Shown piece after piece: positions 23,501 to 37,127 of a stretch of 64,000 bases of DNA. This DNA comes from Spirodela intermedia (lineage: Eukaryota; Streptophyta; Magnoliopsida; Alismatales; Araceae), in contig LR746274.1 of NCBI GenBank assembly GCA_902729315.2, forward strand, positions 5,887,037 to 5,951,036, written 5' to 3'. A program made the translations under genes and the position numbers. Numbering within the stretch: position 1 is the stretch's first letter; each line of letters opens with the position of its first letter. A model generated the notes under the pieces. That model had not been told where the DNA came from. It saw nothing but the letters and a program-made list of their open reading frames with translations, and did not search any database.

Positions 23501-24260
23501 GATCTAACAAAAAAGTGGTATCAAAGTGAGGCTAAAAGTGACATAAAAATGGCAAGTTGTTCTTCAAAAATTGACATATGTAAATTTGATGAAACATCCA
23601 AAGAGTGGAGTAAAGGATTTGTTGGTTCAACAAGGTTTGACTAAGACATTATGTAGAAAAAATTATAATGATGACATATGATGATTGAGAAGATATGGAG
23701 TTGAGAACAATTAATACCATTCGATTGTATCTTGTTGATATTATTTTATATCATGTCTTAGATGAGTAGTGACTTGTAGGCATAGAAAAAACATAAAGAG
23801 TCATTTTATGTCTATATCTTTGATGAAAAAGTTATTTATGAAATAGAAAGTAGATGAGCTTAAGATGATATAGGGTTTTAATCTCACATAGCATAAAAAT
23901 AATTTCAATCAAATCACTAGTATCTATTGAGATTAAAAGTTAAATTTGAAGTGAAGATAAGTTGTAGATCCTCTTTACTTCTCTCCTTTTAAGAATATTT
24001 AGTAACACTAATGTCTGGAAAAATCTCTTTTGATATTGAAGAGGTTACATTATCTTGCTTGCAATAATAATAGACAAAGATAAATCATAAATTTATATAA
24101 GCTGAAAGATTGATTTTTGATGTTGAAGGGCTTTAGATATTTTGATGATGACAGATTAATTAAATATATGATAATTTTATGATATGTGTGAATTATTACA
24201 TTTAAATCAAGTGAAATTCACTAAAAGACGTAATCATAATTACTATTCAAAGAAGCTCAA
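23501..24260 (+). pseudogene. Copia 5' fragment: LTR end, primer site and gag remnant
   Basis: TCTAACA (about 23503) may be an LTR end. TGGTATCAAAG at 23516-23526 is a good initiator tRNA-Met primer site. Then follows MASCSSKIDICKFDE at 23549 and, after frameshifts, LLVQQGLTKTLC near 23615-23655, both typical of copia gag starts. Pol does not follow. The frame is broken repeatedly. Confidence 0.65.
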
Positions 24261-26760
24261 TGAAATAATTTTCACATTGAAAATGGAGTATACACATAAA
24301 TTTGTGGCCATTGAAAAGGTAATTAAAAGACAAACATAATACAATAAATAGATCATTGAAATTCAAAGAATTATATTTACTATGATTTTTACAAGATTTA
24401 TTTAATTCTGAATTTCACCCAAGGGGAAAGTTGTCTAAATTTCTAACACAGCTTTTTAAAATTATTTTTAGTTGACAGATTAGTTGAAAGGTTTCCAGCA
24501 TTGAAAAATTTACTCAAAGAAGCTAATGTAACAAATTATGCATCAAAATTTAAAGTATCCAGATGGTTATAAATTTTACAATGTTTATGGACATTCATTG
24601 TGTGATTCTTGACATGTGTGTGACTCAATAACATCTACCCAACTAACCATTGAGCCAACCATTCGGATTGATAAGGTGAGAATAAAAAGAGAGCTCTCAC
24701 TAGACATCAAGATAAAAAATCTGAACATAACATCTAAAATAAAAAAGAATGCCTCAAGATCCATCCATCCTCTTACAAGTGTCTCCAAGCAAACTACTTT
24801 GTGTATCTTGAAGACTTGTTGCAGTTTACACCAACAAACTTATGCAACCTCTAAAGATCCCTTCCTACTCAAATCATTGAAGAGTTTTTCCATGTTCACC
24901 TTCTACCACATAAAATTCCTTCATTCTACAAGAGGTAGTACTCAAGCTGAATATTTCCTACTAATTGTTCTAATGCTAGAATGAAACTGTGAATAGACTT
25001 TTAGAGTACCTTTCATGTGGTGGATAGGTTGACTGGAGTCATAAATCTAGTGGATAGATAAAGTCATGAAGTCTAGGCTATCAAGGTGCTAGTGATCCTT
25101 TAAATATAATAAGAAATGATAGACTCATGGAGTCTATGTTATAGTAGGTTGTTTGAGAGCTTAAAAATGTAGTAGGTGATATAGACTTGCAAAGTGAAAT
25201 AAGTGTTAGAAATGAGCTTCATTTTCCTAACTTTTCTGTTGTGTTTTCTTTGATATTGTCCACTTCATCTAAATTTATTTTCTTTCATATTATTAGCGTA
25301 AACTAATCTGGTCCAATTCAACTTGGACTGATTCTCCCTCTATCTCTCACTAATAAGTTGGTATAAGTACCAACCCCATGTAACCCTTAAGCTCTTGAAT
25401 CAAGTTAGGGTTTTTGTCCTCTTCTATTCCATTCATGTTTGCTCCTATTTCTTCTTGTATTGAAAAGAGGGAAAGAGGTTGAGGTGTGAAGATTGGAGGT
25501 TGTATGTCTCTTGACATAATATTATAGCTCTAAGTGTGATCTCTCTAGAGGGTCTTCATATTTTTTCATTGTTCTTGCCTTCCTCTCCCTTCAAGTGTTC
25601 CTTTGTTTGAAGAATGAAGTTCCTATGTCTCATTTGACTTCCTTTGACGATTGACAATATATTTTACATGGAATATGAGAGAATCATATATCTTTTTCTC
25701 TTGGCAACACGTACAAGGATCTATAACAGGGTCTCATCTTGCATGATATGTGTGGGTAGATTAGGGTTTCATAAGACATCTCATTTTTTTCAACAAGATG
25801 TTTGAAAGTATCTCAACCACTGAGTCCTCCAAGATAATGAAAATAGAGTCAAACCATATCTATAGAGATTTGTCACTTCTTCTATATAGATATTTGGATG
25901 CCCTCAAAGGTTGACACATGCAGTGTGTTTTGACACATACAATGAAAAAATTATTTATTAAGTATTCTTGAATGAGTTGAATCATAATATACATCATGAT
26001 TGTTTTTTTATCATGAGATAAGTTTAATTGACAAACATTTTTATCTTACACATTGATGATACATTACGTAATTCTATGGCTAACAATGAACTCAATTAGT
26101 CACACCCTTGAGGTACTCTTTTGTATGAAGTAATTTAGTATAATATTTATATAAGTACAATGTAACAAGTGTCAACACGTGTGATGAAGTTTTATGTATA
26201 ATTTAAAAGTCAAAGTCACTTGAGCAATGTGAAAAAAAGAACATCAATGCAAAAAATATTTGAAATATCAAAGATACACAATGGTAGACATTCAGATTCA
26301 AACTTAGGAAATAAGTTTTACATAAGTGAAAAGAGTGATGACCAAATTAGCAAAATTAAAACATGAGTGAAATTTGAATTTGAAACCTTGTAGTAACATG
26401 TGGAAAATTGGTTGAGATATTCAATGTAAAAAATATGATTAATGATTGCTAAATTATATTCAAAACTGTAACTACTTAATAATTCAAATTAGTTTTATAT
26501 CTTCTCTCAACTCATGAGTTTACAAAAATACCCTGCAAACAAAATAGAAAGAGAAAATGGTTGTGCCTCCTTGATCATGTACTTATTGGGTAGGTGCACA
26601 TCCCAATACATCTTTTTAATAATTCACGCCATCAAACCAAACTGAGATATGAGCAATATCTCAATAACATCAAATTCGATTTAAAACTCCCAACTTAGTA
26701 ATTAATCTATTAATTATATTCACATATATTAGTAATTAATCCATTCATTGTTCATAGACA
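24261..26760. other. AT-rich repeat-derived sequence, no gene
   Basis: No reading frame here matches a known family. TGTTAGAAATGAGC at 25204 could start a copia LTR, paired in type with TCTAACA near 23503. About 26470-26610 resembles the copia LTR or flank at 11980-12112 (shared TCTTCTCTCAAC and ATTGGG blocks). The short frame at 24616-24984 has no recognised domain. Confidence 0.45.
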
Positions 26761-26767
26761 CACACAC

Positions 26768-26812
<45 letters not shown>
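26768..26812. repeat. (GA)n microsatellite
   Basis: About 44 bases of GA, marking the left border of the gene island. Confidence 0.95.
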
Positions 26813-26813
<1 letters not shown>

Positions 26814-26919
26814 CATGTGTAGGAAGGTACTGAAAATTGAAAGAAAACATGACAGCAATCAAGATACTTTTACTCATAAGCCTTGAGAGCACTTGATTTG
26901 AGACTCATCCAAGAACGTG

Positions 26920-27326
26920 GTTGGGCCTGTAATGTAATGGGGCAGACGAGTCTAACATCTGACCCAAGTTCCAAGCCAGGCCTGGAAATGTAACTAGACC
27001 AACTCAAACCTCGTACTTAATTGAGCCGGGCTGGGCCCATAATTTATCGGAATCTGCCATCTGGAATGCGACGTTGTTGTTTGGGCTTTTATGGGCCAGC
27101 CCGTTAAGCAGTCCAACGTCCACAATAGTTGTCCAACGTAGAATCCAAATTTCACGGTACGATTTTGATTTCGGATTCCAATTCCGTTGGCGATGGTTCC
27201 CGGTTCCTTGGGCCATACGGGTTTTTGGGCGTCACTGTAGCCCCGCTACAGGAGGTGGTGGAGAGCGTCCATAAAGAGCGGCGGCGGCAGCGAGCTGGAG
27301 GAGAGCGGCGGCGGAAGCGGTGGAAG
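26920..27326 (+). promoter_or_regulatory. SBDS promoter/leader with site II (TGGGCC) motifs
   Basis: Several TGGGCC/GGCCCA motifs occur in the 400 bases before the start codon: GTTGGGCCTG near 26920, CTGGGCCCATAA near 27030, ATGGGCCAGCCC near 27090 and TTGGGCCATACG near 27208. Site II motifs are characteristic of plant ribosome and ribosome-biogenesis gene promoters, which fits this gene. No clear TATA box is seen. Confidence 0.55.
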
Positions 27327-30300
27327 ATGTCTCGGTCGCTGGTGCAGCCGATAGGACAGAAGAGGCTGACGAACGTGGCCGTTGTGAGGCTGAAGAAGCA
27401 CGGCCTCCGCTTCGAGATTGCCTGCTACAAGAACAAGGTCCTGTCATGGCGCTCAGGGGTGGAGAAGGACTTGGACGAGGTACTGCAATCGCAGACAGTC
27501 TATTCCAATGTTTCCAAGGGGGTCCTTGCCAAATCCAAGGACCTGAACGCGGCGTTCGGCACCGACGACCAAGCGAAGATTTGCCTCGAGGTCTGTTCTC
27601 GATATTTCCATTTGATTTGTATAGGCATGGGGTCTTTGGGGATTTATGATAAAAAAAAATTCTTAGCTAGTTTGTGCACACCTATTCGCTACTTTTTTTT
27701 TTATTTAATAGTGGAGATGTTTGGGTATTGCTTGTTGACGATGGATTTCAATTTTCATCTCCTTTAAAAGAGATTGGAGAAATTTGCTTGTGGTGGACCA
27801 TGAATAATGATTGGAATCAAGCATTGGCGAAGCGCACTTCATTCTATCCTTCTGTGCTTACTCGGCTTTATAGGATTTCATAATAATCCGAAAGAATTGA
27901 AACCCGTGCTTTAAATATAATGTGTATACGATTTTTTTTATCTATTTGGTAAAATCATTGTGTAGCTTCCTTCGTCATCTGACCTCATTAAGTTATTCGT
28001 GGGGACATTTGGTGTGTTAAGATCAAATGATAGGGCTCTATGCGAACGTCATCAAGTCGGAGAGATCTGGTATGAATTAAAATAAAAAAAATTACCCGCT
28101 TTCTAACTTGTAACGTTGTGAAATTCTTTGTGCCTTATGGTGCATCACATAGTCATTTAGTCACAGAGCGTACACAAATTCAACAGTTCAAGGGTCAAAA
28201 GAAGAAAAAACCCTCGTACAGAATGTAAAAAAAGTGTAAAATTCAGATTTTTTTTAATATCCATGTACATCTATGTTCAGAGCATTATTAACAATATTTG
28301 AGAATTCTGATTGAATATGTTCAATACATTTTTTGTGACTGTGTGAGATGACACCTACCTTTTTGTCGATAAAATATTTCTACATTTTTTTTAATGTCGA
28401 TTTGCACGAAAAGTAGGGCAAGAGATAAAATTAATGAAGCAGACAGCAAGGAGAAAAAGTCCCTAAAGAGATTAGATGTTTCTTATGTATAATTTACCAT
28501 TGCTATTATGTTGGAAGTTGCCCAAGAGACACATCCCCTGTCCTTTCCCAAAAGAGGCAGATCTAAAGGCAAAAACATCGTATGTGACTGTGTTTCTTGG
28601 GCGAATTTCTCTGCGTCTCCAATATCCAGTTATTTAGTAGTAGTACTTGAATCGTGCTTTTTTGGTCCATCTCCAGAACAACAGTATCACACTAAGGATC
28701 AATGGACCTGTGTCGAGAACTCTGAGGATCTCGATTCACGAGAGAATCATCTTTTACATGTATTTTTGTCTCCGATTTTTTCAGTACGACTCCACTGGTT
28801 TTTTTTCCTCTTATTTAAAGACCAATCTTTTCACCTCCATCTAAGAAAATGGACCAATCAGCCACTCTTACTGGTTTCTTTTATGTTTCTATTGTGTCAA
28901 CTGAAATGAAGTTATTTCATGGTGTGATTGGTGACTAGTAAGTTTCCTTACGCTTTTTATATCCTACATTGCTGCTTTGCTTTGCTCCAAATCCGCTTGA
29001 TGTCGGGAACATTGAAAATATCGTAGAAATATTGACTAGTTGCATGTACCACTTGAGTTTCTCCTTTTTAGCCTTTTACAAAGTCTTGAATGCAGCAAGT
29101 TTGTCTTGTTTCTTTTTCAAGATTGCCGAGGAATTAATTACAGTAGTTCTCATCACCGTCTTCCAAATAAAGAAGTAAAAGATAATAATTGATTGTTGGT
29201 TGTATATGGTGATACCTAGCGCTTTTTGGGGAATTTCGAATCCACTAATCGACAGTCATGAAACAGATTATGGAGAAAGGGGAGCTTCAAGTGGCTGGAA
29301 AGGAAAGGGATTCTCAATTATCTAACCAATTTCGTGACATAGCAACAATTGTTATGGAGAAAACTATAAATCCACAAACTCAACGGCCTTACCCTATAAG
29401 TATGATTGAGCGGCTTATGCATGAAATCCATTTCGCAGTGGATCCTCATCAGAACTCAAAGAAACAGGTAGACTCTTTTCGTCTTTACATTTATAGCTTG
29501 AAGTAGTTCACATTTTGCCTGTTTTTTTATTGGATCAATGGCTATATCTGTCCTAAGTTTCCTTCATAAATTTTAGTGTACTTGTTTTACGTTGTTGAAG
29601 TTTGTTCTTGTCAAAGAACTAAAGTTTGCTATCCTTAAGCCTCAAGGTTTTTGATTCTCGGTGGTTCATCATGGATTGAATACAGTGTATTATTAACTTT
29701 TCTGTTTATTAGAGACAATTAGGTTCGTGTAGTACTTCCTTTCTCTAATTTTTCTCATTCCTAATTAACATGAAACAAGTATCATGGCCTTTCTATGGGC
29801 ATATAAAGAAAGATGGGAAGAATGACATTTTGCATGAATCATATTTCCTGGCTATCTGCGCATCTTGCCTCTGCTAGGGATGATTATTTCCTTTGTTATC
29901 TGACTTAATCATTTATAGAGTTCTTGTTCTAGATTCCTACTGTAACACAGCTTGCCGGTTTAGAAAAACTAACAGGAGCCCAAGATTATTTTCTACTATG
30001 CCTTCCTCATCAAGCTGCTACATTTATTGCAAATATTTCGTAGATGAACGTCCCTACTGGAAACTTGTGGGTCTCCCTGGCCGCATTTATTGCCGGTGCC
30101 CCGTTACCATACTGCAACCTGGTCAAGAACACTTGGCCTAAATAAATCTATTCCTCTCCTTCTGGGATTTCAGAGCTGACTTTGTGATCATATTGCAGTC
30201 ATGATAACTGCAAATATGAATCCGTTGACACAAGAATTTGCATTTATCTTGTTTTCTATTTTATTTCATGGGGGATTTCCTTCTTATGGAAACTTTACCC

Positions 30301-30909
30301 GTTGACCTGCTTTCTTTCCCAGGCCCTGGAACTCATTCGCGAGCTTCAAAAGCACTTCCCCATCAAGCGTTCTCCAATGAGGCTGAGACTCATCATTCCC
30401 GAGGGAAGTATTTCTCCTCTCATGGAGAAGCTTAGCACGTGGGGCGCCAATGTTATCTCCAAGGACGAATCCGGGAACCAGCTGTGTGTTGTAAGTCTCA
30501 TATCTCATATGCCATATAATCTTTAATAGCCTTCTAAGGGTTGACTTTTAGTGTGAAGCACTCCATTAATTGCTTTTTGCTCGAGTTGAGCAGTCTGGTT
30601 CCTCCAAATTGGATCACAGCACCAAATTCTCTCTTGAACTGTGGGCCCCATTTGTGTACTAACTCCTTGGAAGGGAACATAGGAGAGACCAAATGATCCA
30701 ATAGTAATAATAATAATAATAACAAGAAAATGATAGTAGCAATAACCCACCGATTTCTTCCTTGTAGGGCTTACCTGGAGTGAATTTATTAACCCCTTGG
30801 GCCCATGACACTTAATGGACCCAAATCGAGCATCTTTATGAAGATATTCGATTTTGGTTCAGCCTGACCTGCTCGTTTTAAATTTTCTAGGTTCATTTAA
30901 AACATGCCA

Positions 30910-30996
<87 letters not shown>

Positions 30997-31559
30997 GGGC
31001 CCATATTCTAGCATCAATCATTTAGAAGAATAGGGAACGTGCCCAGATGATAATATCTAGTTGGCCTGTTTAAGGGTTTTTGATAGTCTGATGTGGCATG
31101 TTTATTTTGCTCCCTCAGGTATGTGAGATAGAACCAGGGTTTTTCCGAGACTGCGACAGCTTCGTGAGGAGCATTCCTGGCTGGGTGGAAATACTTGCTG
31201 TCTCAGTTCACGCCGAGGGGGAGACCCGCGTTGACCAGCACGAAGAGGCTGATGAGCTTCTTTCTCTCTCGACAAAGGCAGTGAGTAATTCAGTGGCCCA
31301 GCTGGGCGAGCGGATGCAAAGGCAAAACATATCTGAAGAGGGCAGAGGCGGTGAAGAGCAAGCCAAGAAGAACAGGTGCGGCACATGTGATGCAGCCTTT
31401 GGGGACGCCAGGGAGTACAGGGATCACTTCAAGACCGACTGGCACAAGCACAACCTGAGGAGGAAGGCCAGGAAGCTCCCCCCTCTCTCTGCTGAGGAAT
31501 GCCTGGCCGACATGGAATCCGATGACTACAAAAGCGATCTGAATAACTACTCATTTTGA
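27327..31559 (+). CDS. SBDS: Ribosome maturation protein SBDS, plant form with C-terminal zinc finger
   Basis: Four exons, 27327-27590, 29267-29467, 30323-30490 and 31119-31559, all phase 0 with GT..AG introns; the joined product is 357 aa. SBDS works with the GTPase EFL1 to release eIF6 from late pre-60S subunits in the cytoplasm. The N-terminal FYSH domain (about 1-90) starts [20 protein letters not shown], the usual SBDS start. The helical middle domain (about 90-165) includes [20 protein letters not shown], and the ferredoxin-like third domain follows (about 165-240, RLRLIIPEG). The plant-specific tail has a U1-type C2H2 finger (Cys298, Cys301, His314, His320; [16 protein letters not shown]). 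The length is near that of Arabidopsis SBDS. The start at 27327 is the first codon of the conserved region; the frame is open further upstream but not conserved. It converges on SEUSS. I see no defect. Confidence 0.95.
30905..30997. repeat. (CT)n(CA)n compound microsatellite in SBDS intron 3
   Basis: About 70 bases of CT repeats followed by about 18 bases of CA repeats, roughly 120 bases before the exon 4 acceptor. Confidence 0.95.
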
Positions 31560-32395
31560 TGCCAGACCAACATCAGGGCTTTGGATGGACCTCTTTAGCT
31601 GGAGTTGAGTGATGATTGAGCTCTCTCTCTATCCCTCTCCCTCATGTCTCCGGGTTATTTGCAGTTCGTGTAATATATTTGTGATATTTTTGCGTTGAAA
31701 GCTTAATTAATAGGCGAAGGGGCCAAAAGCCATGGTAGGATACCAACGTATACTCAAGTTTTTATCAGGGCTGTACATATGAAGCATGAAGGTTTATTTT
31801 TATGGATTTCTCTAGCTTTCTGCTCCGTCCTTAGTGTATGCTTCTGAAGCTTCACCTTCAGACGAACATGGCCCAGCTGCCATCGGTCCCCAGCCTGGTT
31901 ATGTCTCTTTTCGCATGAATATCCTCTCTCTCTCTCTCTCCTGCACAAGCTCGGATGATTGTCATAAATGCCCGAGTTAATTGATATTTCATACGAGTCC
32001 AAAAAGGGGACAAAGAAGAACGCTGCAGAGGGGAGTTCCACCACCAGCGGGGAAGAGAGATGGAGAGAGAGGGGGGCGTTCCGAACACTTGGGTTTGTAG
32101 TTGTTAATGAGAGTAATAAACGGTCAATTATGTGGGACCCAAAACCCTGCATGATGTACGTCTCATGACCCAAAAGACGACTTTTATTGGGGTTGAGGGT
32201 AGCAAGTCGACGGCAGAAAGAGAGAGAGAGAGAGAGAAAGGGGGTTGGCTGCCACACGTTGAATTAACGGCTGCAGTCGTCTTCATTGAAACCCTATTCT
32301 CAACGCCATCAAGGCTCTGACTCGGTCCCTTCCGGAGGGGGGGGGCACATCATAAACAAGGTCAAATAAACAATAAAATTTGACTATATCGTGGA

Positions 32396-32434
<39 letters not shown>

Positions 32435-32885
32435 GCCTTTCAGACGTTGGGTTTGTATTACAGATCCATGATGGAGAGGGGGGTTCGGAAATGTGGGGTG
32501 ATTGCAGCCCTGGGTCGTTGCAGCTCCAGTCTCCGGTGCAGCCTCGGAGGGCATGGGCATCCCTAGTTTACCTCCTATAGAATTAGAAACACACTGTGAT
32601 ACAAGAACCACCTGGGAGAGCAGATTAGAAGGCGAATCCGATCGATCCCATTATGCATATCCATACATAACATCTTATATATAAATTATACGTATGCATA
32701 AATTGAGAGCTGGGGACTACTCACGTTAATTGCTGGGGAGGAGTTGGAAGGGGGAAGCAACCCTTAGGAGGGGAGCTTCCCATCGCCCAAGGCAGCACCT
32801 TTTTTTTTCTTTTTTTTTCCTTGGATAGTAAGAAAATATAGAAAGACGGGACCAAAATCTCTCTTCCCCTGGTTCCTTCTTCTGG
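31560..32885. other. Region between the convergent SBDS and SEUSS genes
   Basis: Contains the 3' UTRs of both genes. CT or GA tracts lie at about 31620-31650, 31923-31942, 32217-32240 and 32398-32432. Short frames on both strands come from these tracts. No gene is seen. Confidence 0.7.
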
Positions 32886-35800
32886 TCAAGGAGAGGTCTT
32901 CCAAGCGAACTGGAGATTATTAAAGTTGCCTGCCGCTCCAAGCCCGCCACTCAACAGCCGGCTCCCCAGCTCCTGCTGCTGATGGCTCACGGCCGCCGGG
33001 TCCGGACCCAACGAGCTCATCCCAACTCTCCCATTGAAGCTGAGGGAGTTATTCGCCATTGCTGCTCTGATTCCTCCGGCCGCCACTGAGGGGCCAATCC
33101 CGCCACCGATGCCACCGCCGCCCATGGTCCCATAGCCTCCTCCCCCAGAGCCACCACTGCCGCCAACTCCGGGTGGGTTAACCACGCCATTCCCAACCAT
33201 GCCTCCAAGACCCAGAGCGATCCCATTGGGCACCTTCATATCACCGCCAAGTGCGCCGACACTGCTCAGCTGTGACGACATCATCATCTCCTGCAGGATC
33301 TGCTGCACTGAGCTCTGGGAACCCGCCACCGGGTCCAAGTCGTTGGCCGGGCCAGCCGGCTGCGGCATTGTGGCGGCGCTGGTGGGCAAGCAGGAGGTGC
33401 TCATGTGGGACGGCGGCGGCCCATTGGTGGCGGATGCAGAGGGGGTCGGGGAGGGGAAGGGGGAAGGAGGGTTTGGCTGGGAGGGCGGCAAATTACTGGA
33501 GGAGCTGGCGGAGGGGATCTGGACTGCCGGGTAGGAGCTGGTGACGCTGCTCATGGTGTTTTCTGGTCTGGCGTTGATGGAGTTTTGGAGGCTGGCAATG
33601 GCGGTGGCGGAGGAAGAGGATGAGGAGGGATTGAGAGGGTGATTTACACTTACGACGCTGTTGTTCCCGGAAGCGAGCTGGCCGGGCCGGGCCGGGTTTT
33701 GGTCGTCGAGGTTGGAGTTTGGTGGGCCCGGCTGTTGTTCGTCAGCTTGTGGGTTGGGCATGGAGGTTATCCCAGAGGAGCTGGAGGTTCTCCTCGGGAA
33801 GTTGACCAGGCTCTCTGAAAATAAAAATCACACAAGAATGGGTTAGCCTGATGGAGTAATCAAGTTCTTCCAAGAGATAATTTTTATTCTTATTTCTCTG
33901 AAAAGTTGAGAATTTTCATGATCATAAAATATTTAGAACCCATTTAATAGAAAATTAAAATTTGACACATGCAACGATTTGATGCTTACTTTCACTGGGC
34001 ACTTGAGTGCAAGTTTTGAGGTTACAACTAAACGCTATGAGATTCCCCAAGGAAGATAAATATTCAAACATAAGATCACTTTTCCATACCAAGATCACGT
34101 GGAAGTTGACAGATTATTGTTTCACAGAAAAATCGAGAATTTTCATGATCAAAAATATTTAGAACCATATAATACTGATAACTGTAAAAAAAAACATGGA
34201 ACGATTTGATGCTTACTTTCACCGGTCATTTGAGAGGCGAGTGCAAGTTTGAAGATGACGAGTAATATGCTTTTGGAGTCCTAAGGAAAATAAATAACCA
34301 GTGTAGGGGAAGAAATAATTACCCATAGGCCCGGTCCCCGTTTCCCTGCTGCAATCGATTAGGTCCTTCATACAGTTCACTACCTCTGCAATCTGCAGCA
34401 AAACCCAAACGGTGATCAGTCAATATCATCACTGATGTGCAGATGAGACCATGCATTCAAATGCGAAACACATGTTGAGACTCTAATTTCGTTCCTCTCT
34501 CTCTCTCTCTCGCCCTTCATCTTTGCTTTCTCTCTCTTGGTAGGCAGAGAGTGCAGCGTTGGCAAACTAATTACCTGCAGGCAACGGACGTATCTCTTTG
34601 TGTATCCCAAATCATTGACCAATGGCACCTCCAATGCTTTAGCCAACTGACGAGTAGATGCAACAAATCTAGAGGAAAATCATAACATAATCATGATTCA
34701 ATTCGCACGATGAAAATATTAATAAAAAAATTGAAGGTTTCTAATCGGACAGGGGATAACATTCGCATCACATAATCTGACTTCTCTACAGAGTCTGGAA
34801 GATGTTCACGCTGATAAAAAAATAATTGTGGATGGAAACCAAGTAGACCATTCTCTTTCTCATTTCTTTTCTTTTTGCCCCACCTCAATGGAAATATAAA
34901 AGTAGAATGACTTCTAAATATTTGAATTTTTTTCAACTAAAGTTCCCATTTAATATTTTTTCTGTTATTATACTTTAGTACACAGATTTTAAAACAAATA
35001 TTCACACAACCACTAAATTTATTTATTTTTCCAAATTAAATACTAACGTCGTCAACAGACTGGGTTAGCAAGGAAGACTGGCCTAGCCAATCCTTTCCGA
35101 ACTTGAGCAAAGGAAATCGGCTGGAACCAAACAATCTGGCGCAGCCTGTGGTTTGGGAACTATTAAGAGAGATCTATAACCAGTCCTCATCATATCTCCC
35201 ATTTGCATACTACACTTGTGAATTAGCAAAATATGAGAAGTTGACTGAAAAGGTCAGTAAATAGTCAAACTGATTGGCTCAAGATTGACTCTGAACACCG
35301 TGTAAAATCAATGTCATACGACGGGCTGATACAAACGATCGTCATAATCAGGAACAATTAAAACACGAAAAAAAAAAGTTATGCAATCAACAGTGCAACA
35401 CACAGACAAAGAACACGCATATGCTCAATTAATCATATGCCAACCACATTTCAAAAGTGGATAGTATGGGATTAATTAATTTGTAAATTATACATCAATC
35501 AGCGATCAATCCAAAATAAATGGCAAGCCCATGTATGAGATCTTCATTCGGGGGAGAAAATAATACCAGAAACTTTGAAGAAAATTAGGCTGAAAACCAA
35601 ATTGAGAACAAATTAGAAGGAAAGTTTCCATTCCAGCAGGAATGAGGGAGACTTACAAATTACAACTATTCTGCACCTCTTGAGCTGACAAGCTGGACAC
35701 TCCGTTTTGAGTAGCAGCCTGATATTTCTGCACAACCTGTCCAAGTTGACTAACCTGCAGAGAAGGACTTGCTATCATTCTTCCACGACATAAGACAGTC

Positions 35801-37089
35801 TATGAAAACATTCAGCAAGCACAACTGAATACCACACCAACTCGGAAAAGCTGTAGGAGAATACCTGAGGTATTATCAATCTTCTAGGGATAAGCTCTTC
35901 ATGTCGCCTTGCACAAAACTCCCAAGAACATATCTGAAAAAGTCGAACAAAATTAGAAATAGCAAGCTGCAAAATTACATGGTTTACTGTAACGCATAAT
36001 GACCAACCTTAAGATCTGAAGAGAAAACAATTCGCAGCTGACCATCACGAACTACTCGCAACTGCTCAAACACACTTTCTTGAATAGCTTTTGCATAATC
36101 AAGGACAATTTGTCCAGACGCATTCTGATATTCGCGTGGCATGTCAACATAAAGAAGCTCCTCCTGAGTACCACTGTCATACTTGATCTTGTATAACCTC
36201 GGCAAAACCTCAACTGTTGTCTCTGAAAATATCAGCCAAAATACAAAATTAGTCTCATAGTACAAATTTTTCTTCATCATGGATTCAAACATGATCCAAA
36301 TGTTTTTAACTGAACCCAACACAAAGAAAATCAATAGCCATCAGTTAATCGAAAACAAAATTATACATACCAAAGCCACGACCTGGCTTACAGTTGCAGA
36401 TTTCACAGTGCCAGACATCCTACATATTTACAGAAAAAACACGTATTACAATACGTCATCACTGTACAACACAACTACAATGCAGCAAAAGTCACGAACA
36501 GGATTTCCTCAACAGAATGTAATAACTAGCTCGGAATCCTGAAAGTTTTCTCAAATGTTAGTAATAGACCTGAGGGAATACACCAGTAGTCTGTCGACCA
36601 GTTCCATATAAAGAGACACACCATCTCTTTCTGGCATGAGGCGCAAAGTACTCAGCAACAAATTTCCTCCAAAATTCAATGTTATTATCCTGCACCATAT
36701 ATCACATAAAAATCATTGAGAAAGAACAAGAAAAATCGCAAAACATTGGATACTAAGGATGAGTATAGACGTTATTCGCCCAAAATAACAACTTACAGAA
36801 GGCCTGTGCTTCTGGTAAAACATATAATGGGTCAAACGCCGAGCACACGTTCCTGGTTCATAAGCAGATGGTTTGACTTGAGATCTCAAAGAAAGAGCCT
36901 GCTGCTGAAGCTGCTGCTGTTGCTGCAACCTCTGTTGAGGGAGTGATTTAAGAATTTGTTGTTGCTGCTGTTGTTGCTTTATCTGCATGATCCGTTGCTG
37001 CTGCTGCTGAAGAAGATTCATCTGTGCAGCTGTATGAGGTGTCTGCCGAGGCAGATGTAATAATTGCTGCTGCTGCTGCTGCTGCTGCC

Positions 37090-37127
<38 letters not shown>

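Noticed and set aside
33199-33623. Plus-strand frames opposite the SEUSS C-terminal exon
   Set aside because: Gly/Trp/Arg-rich mirror of the Ser/Pro/Gly-rich SEUSS tail; no domain.
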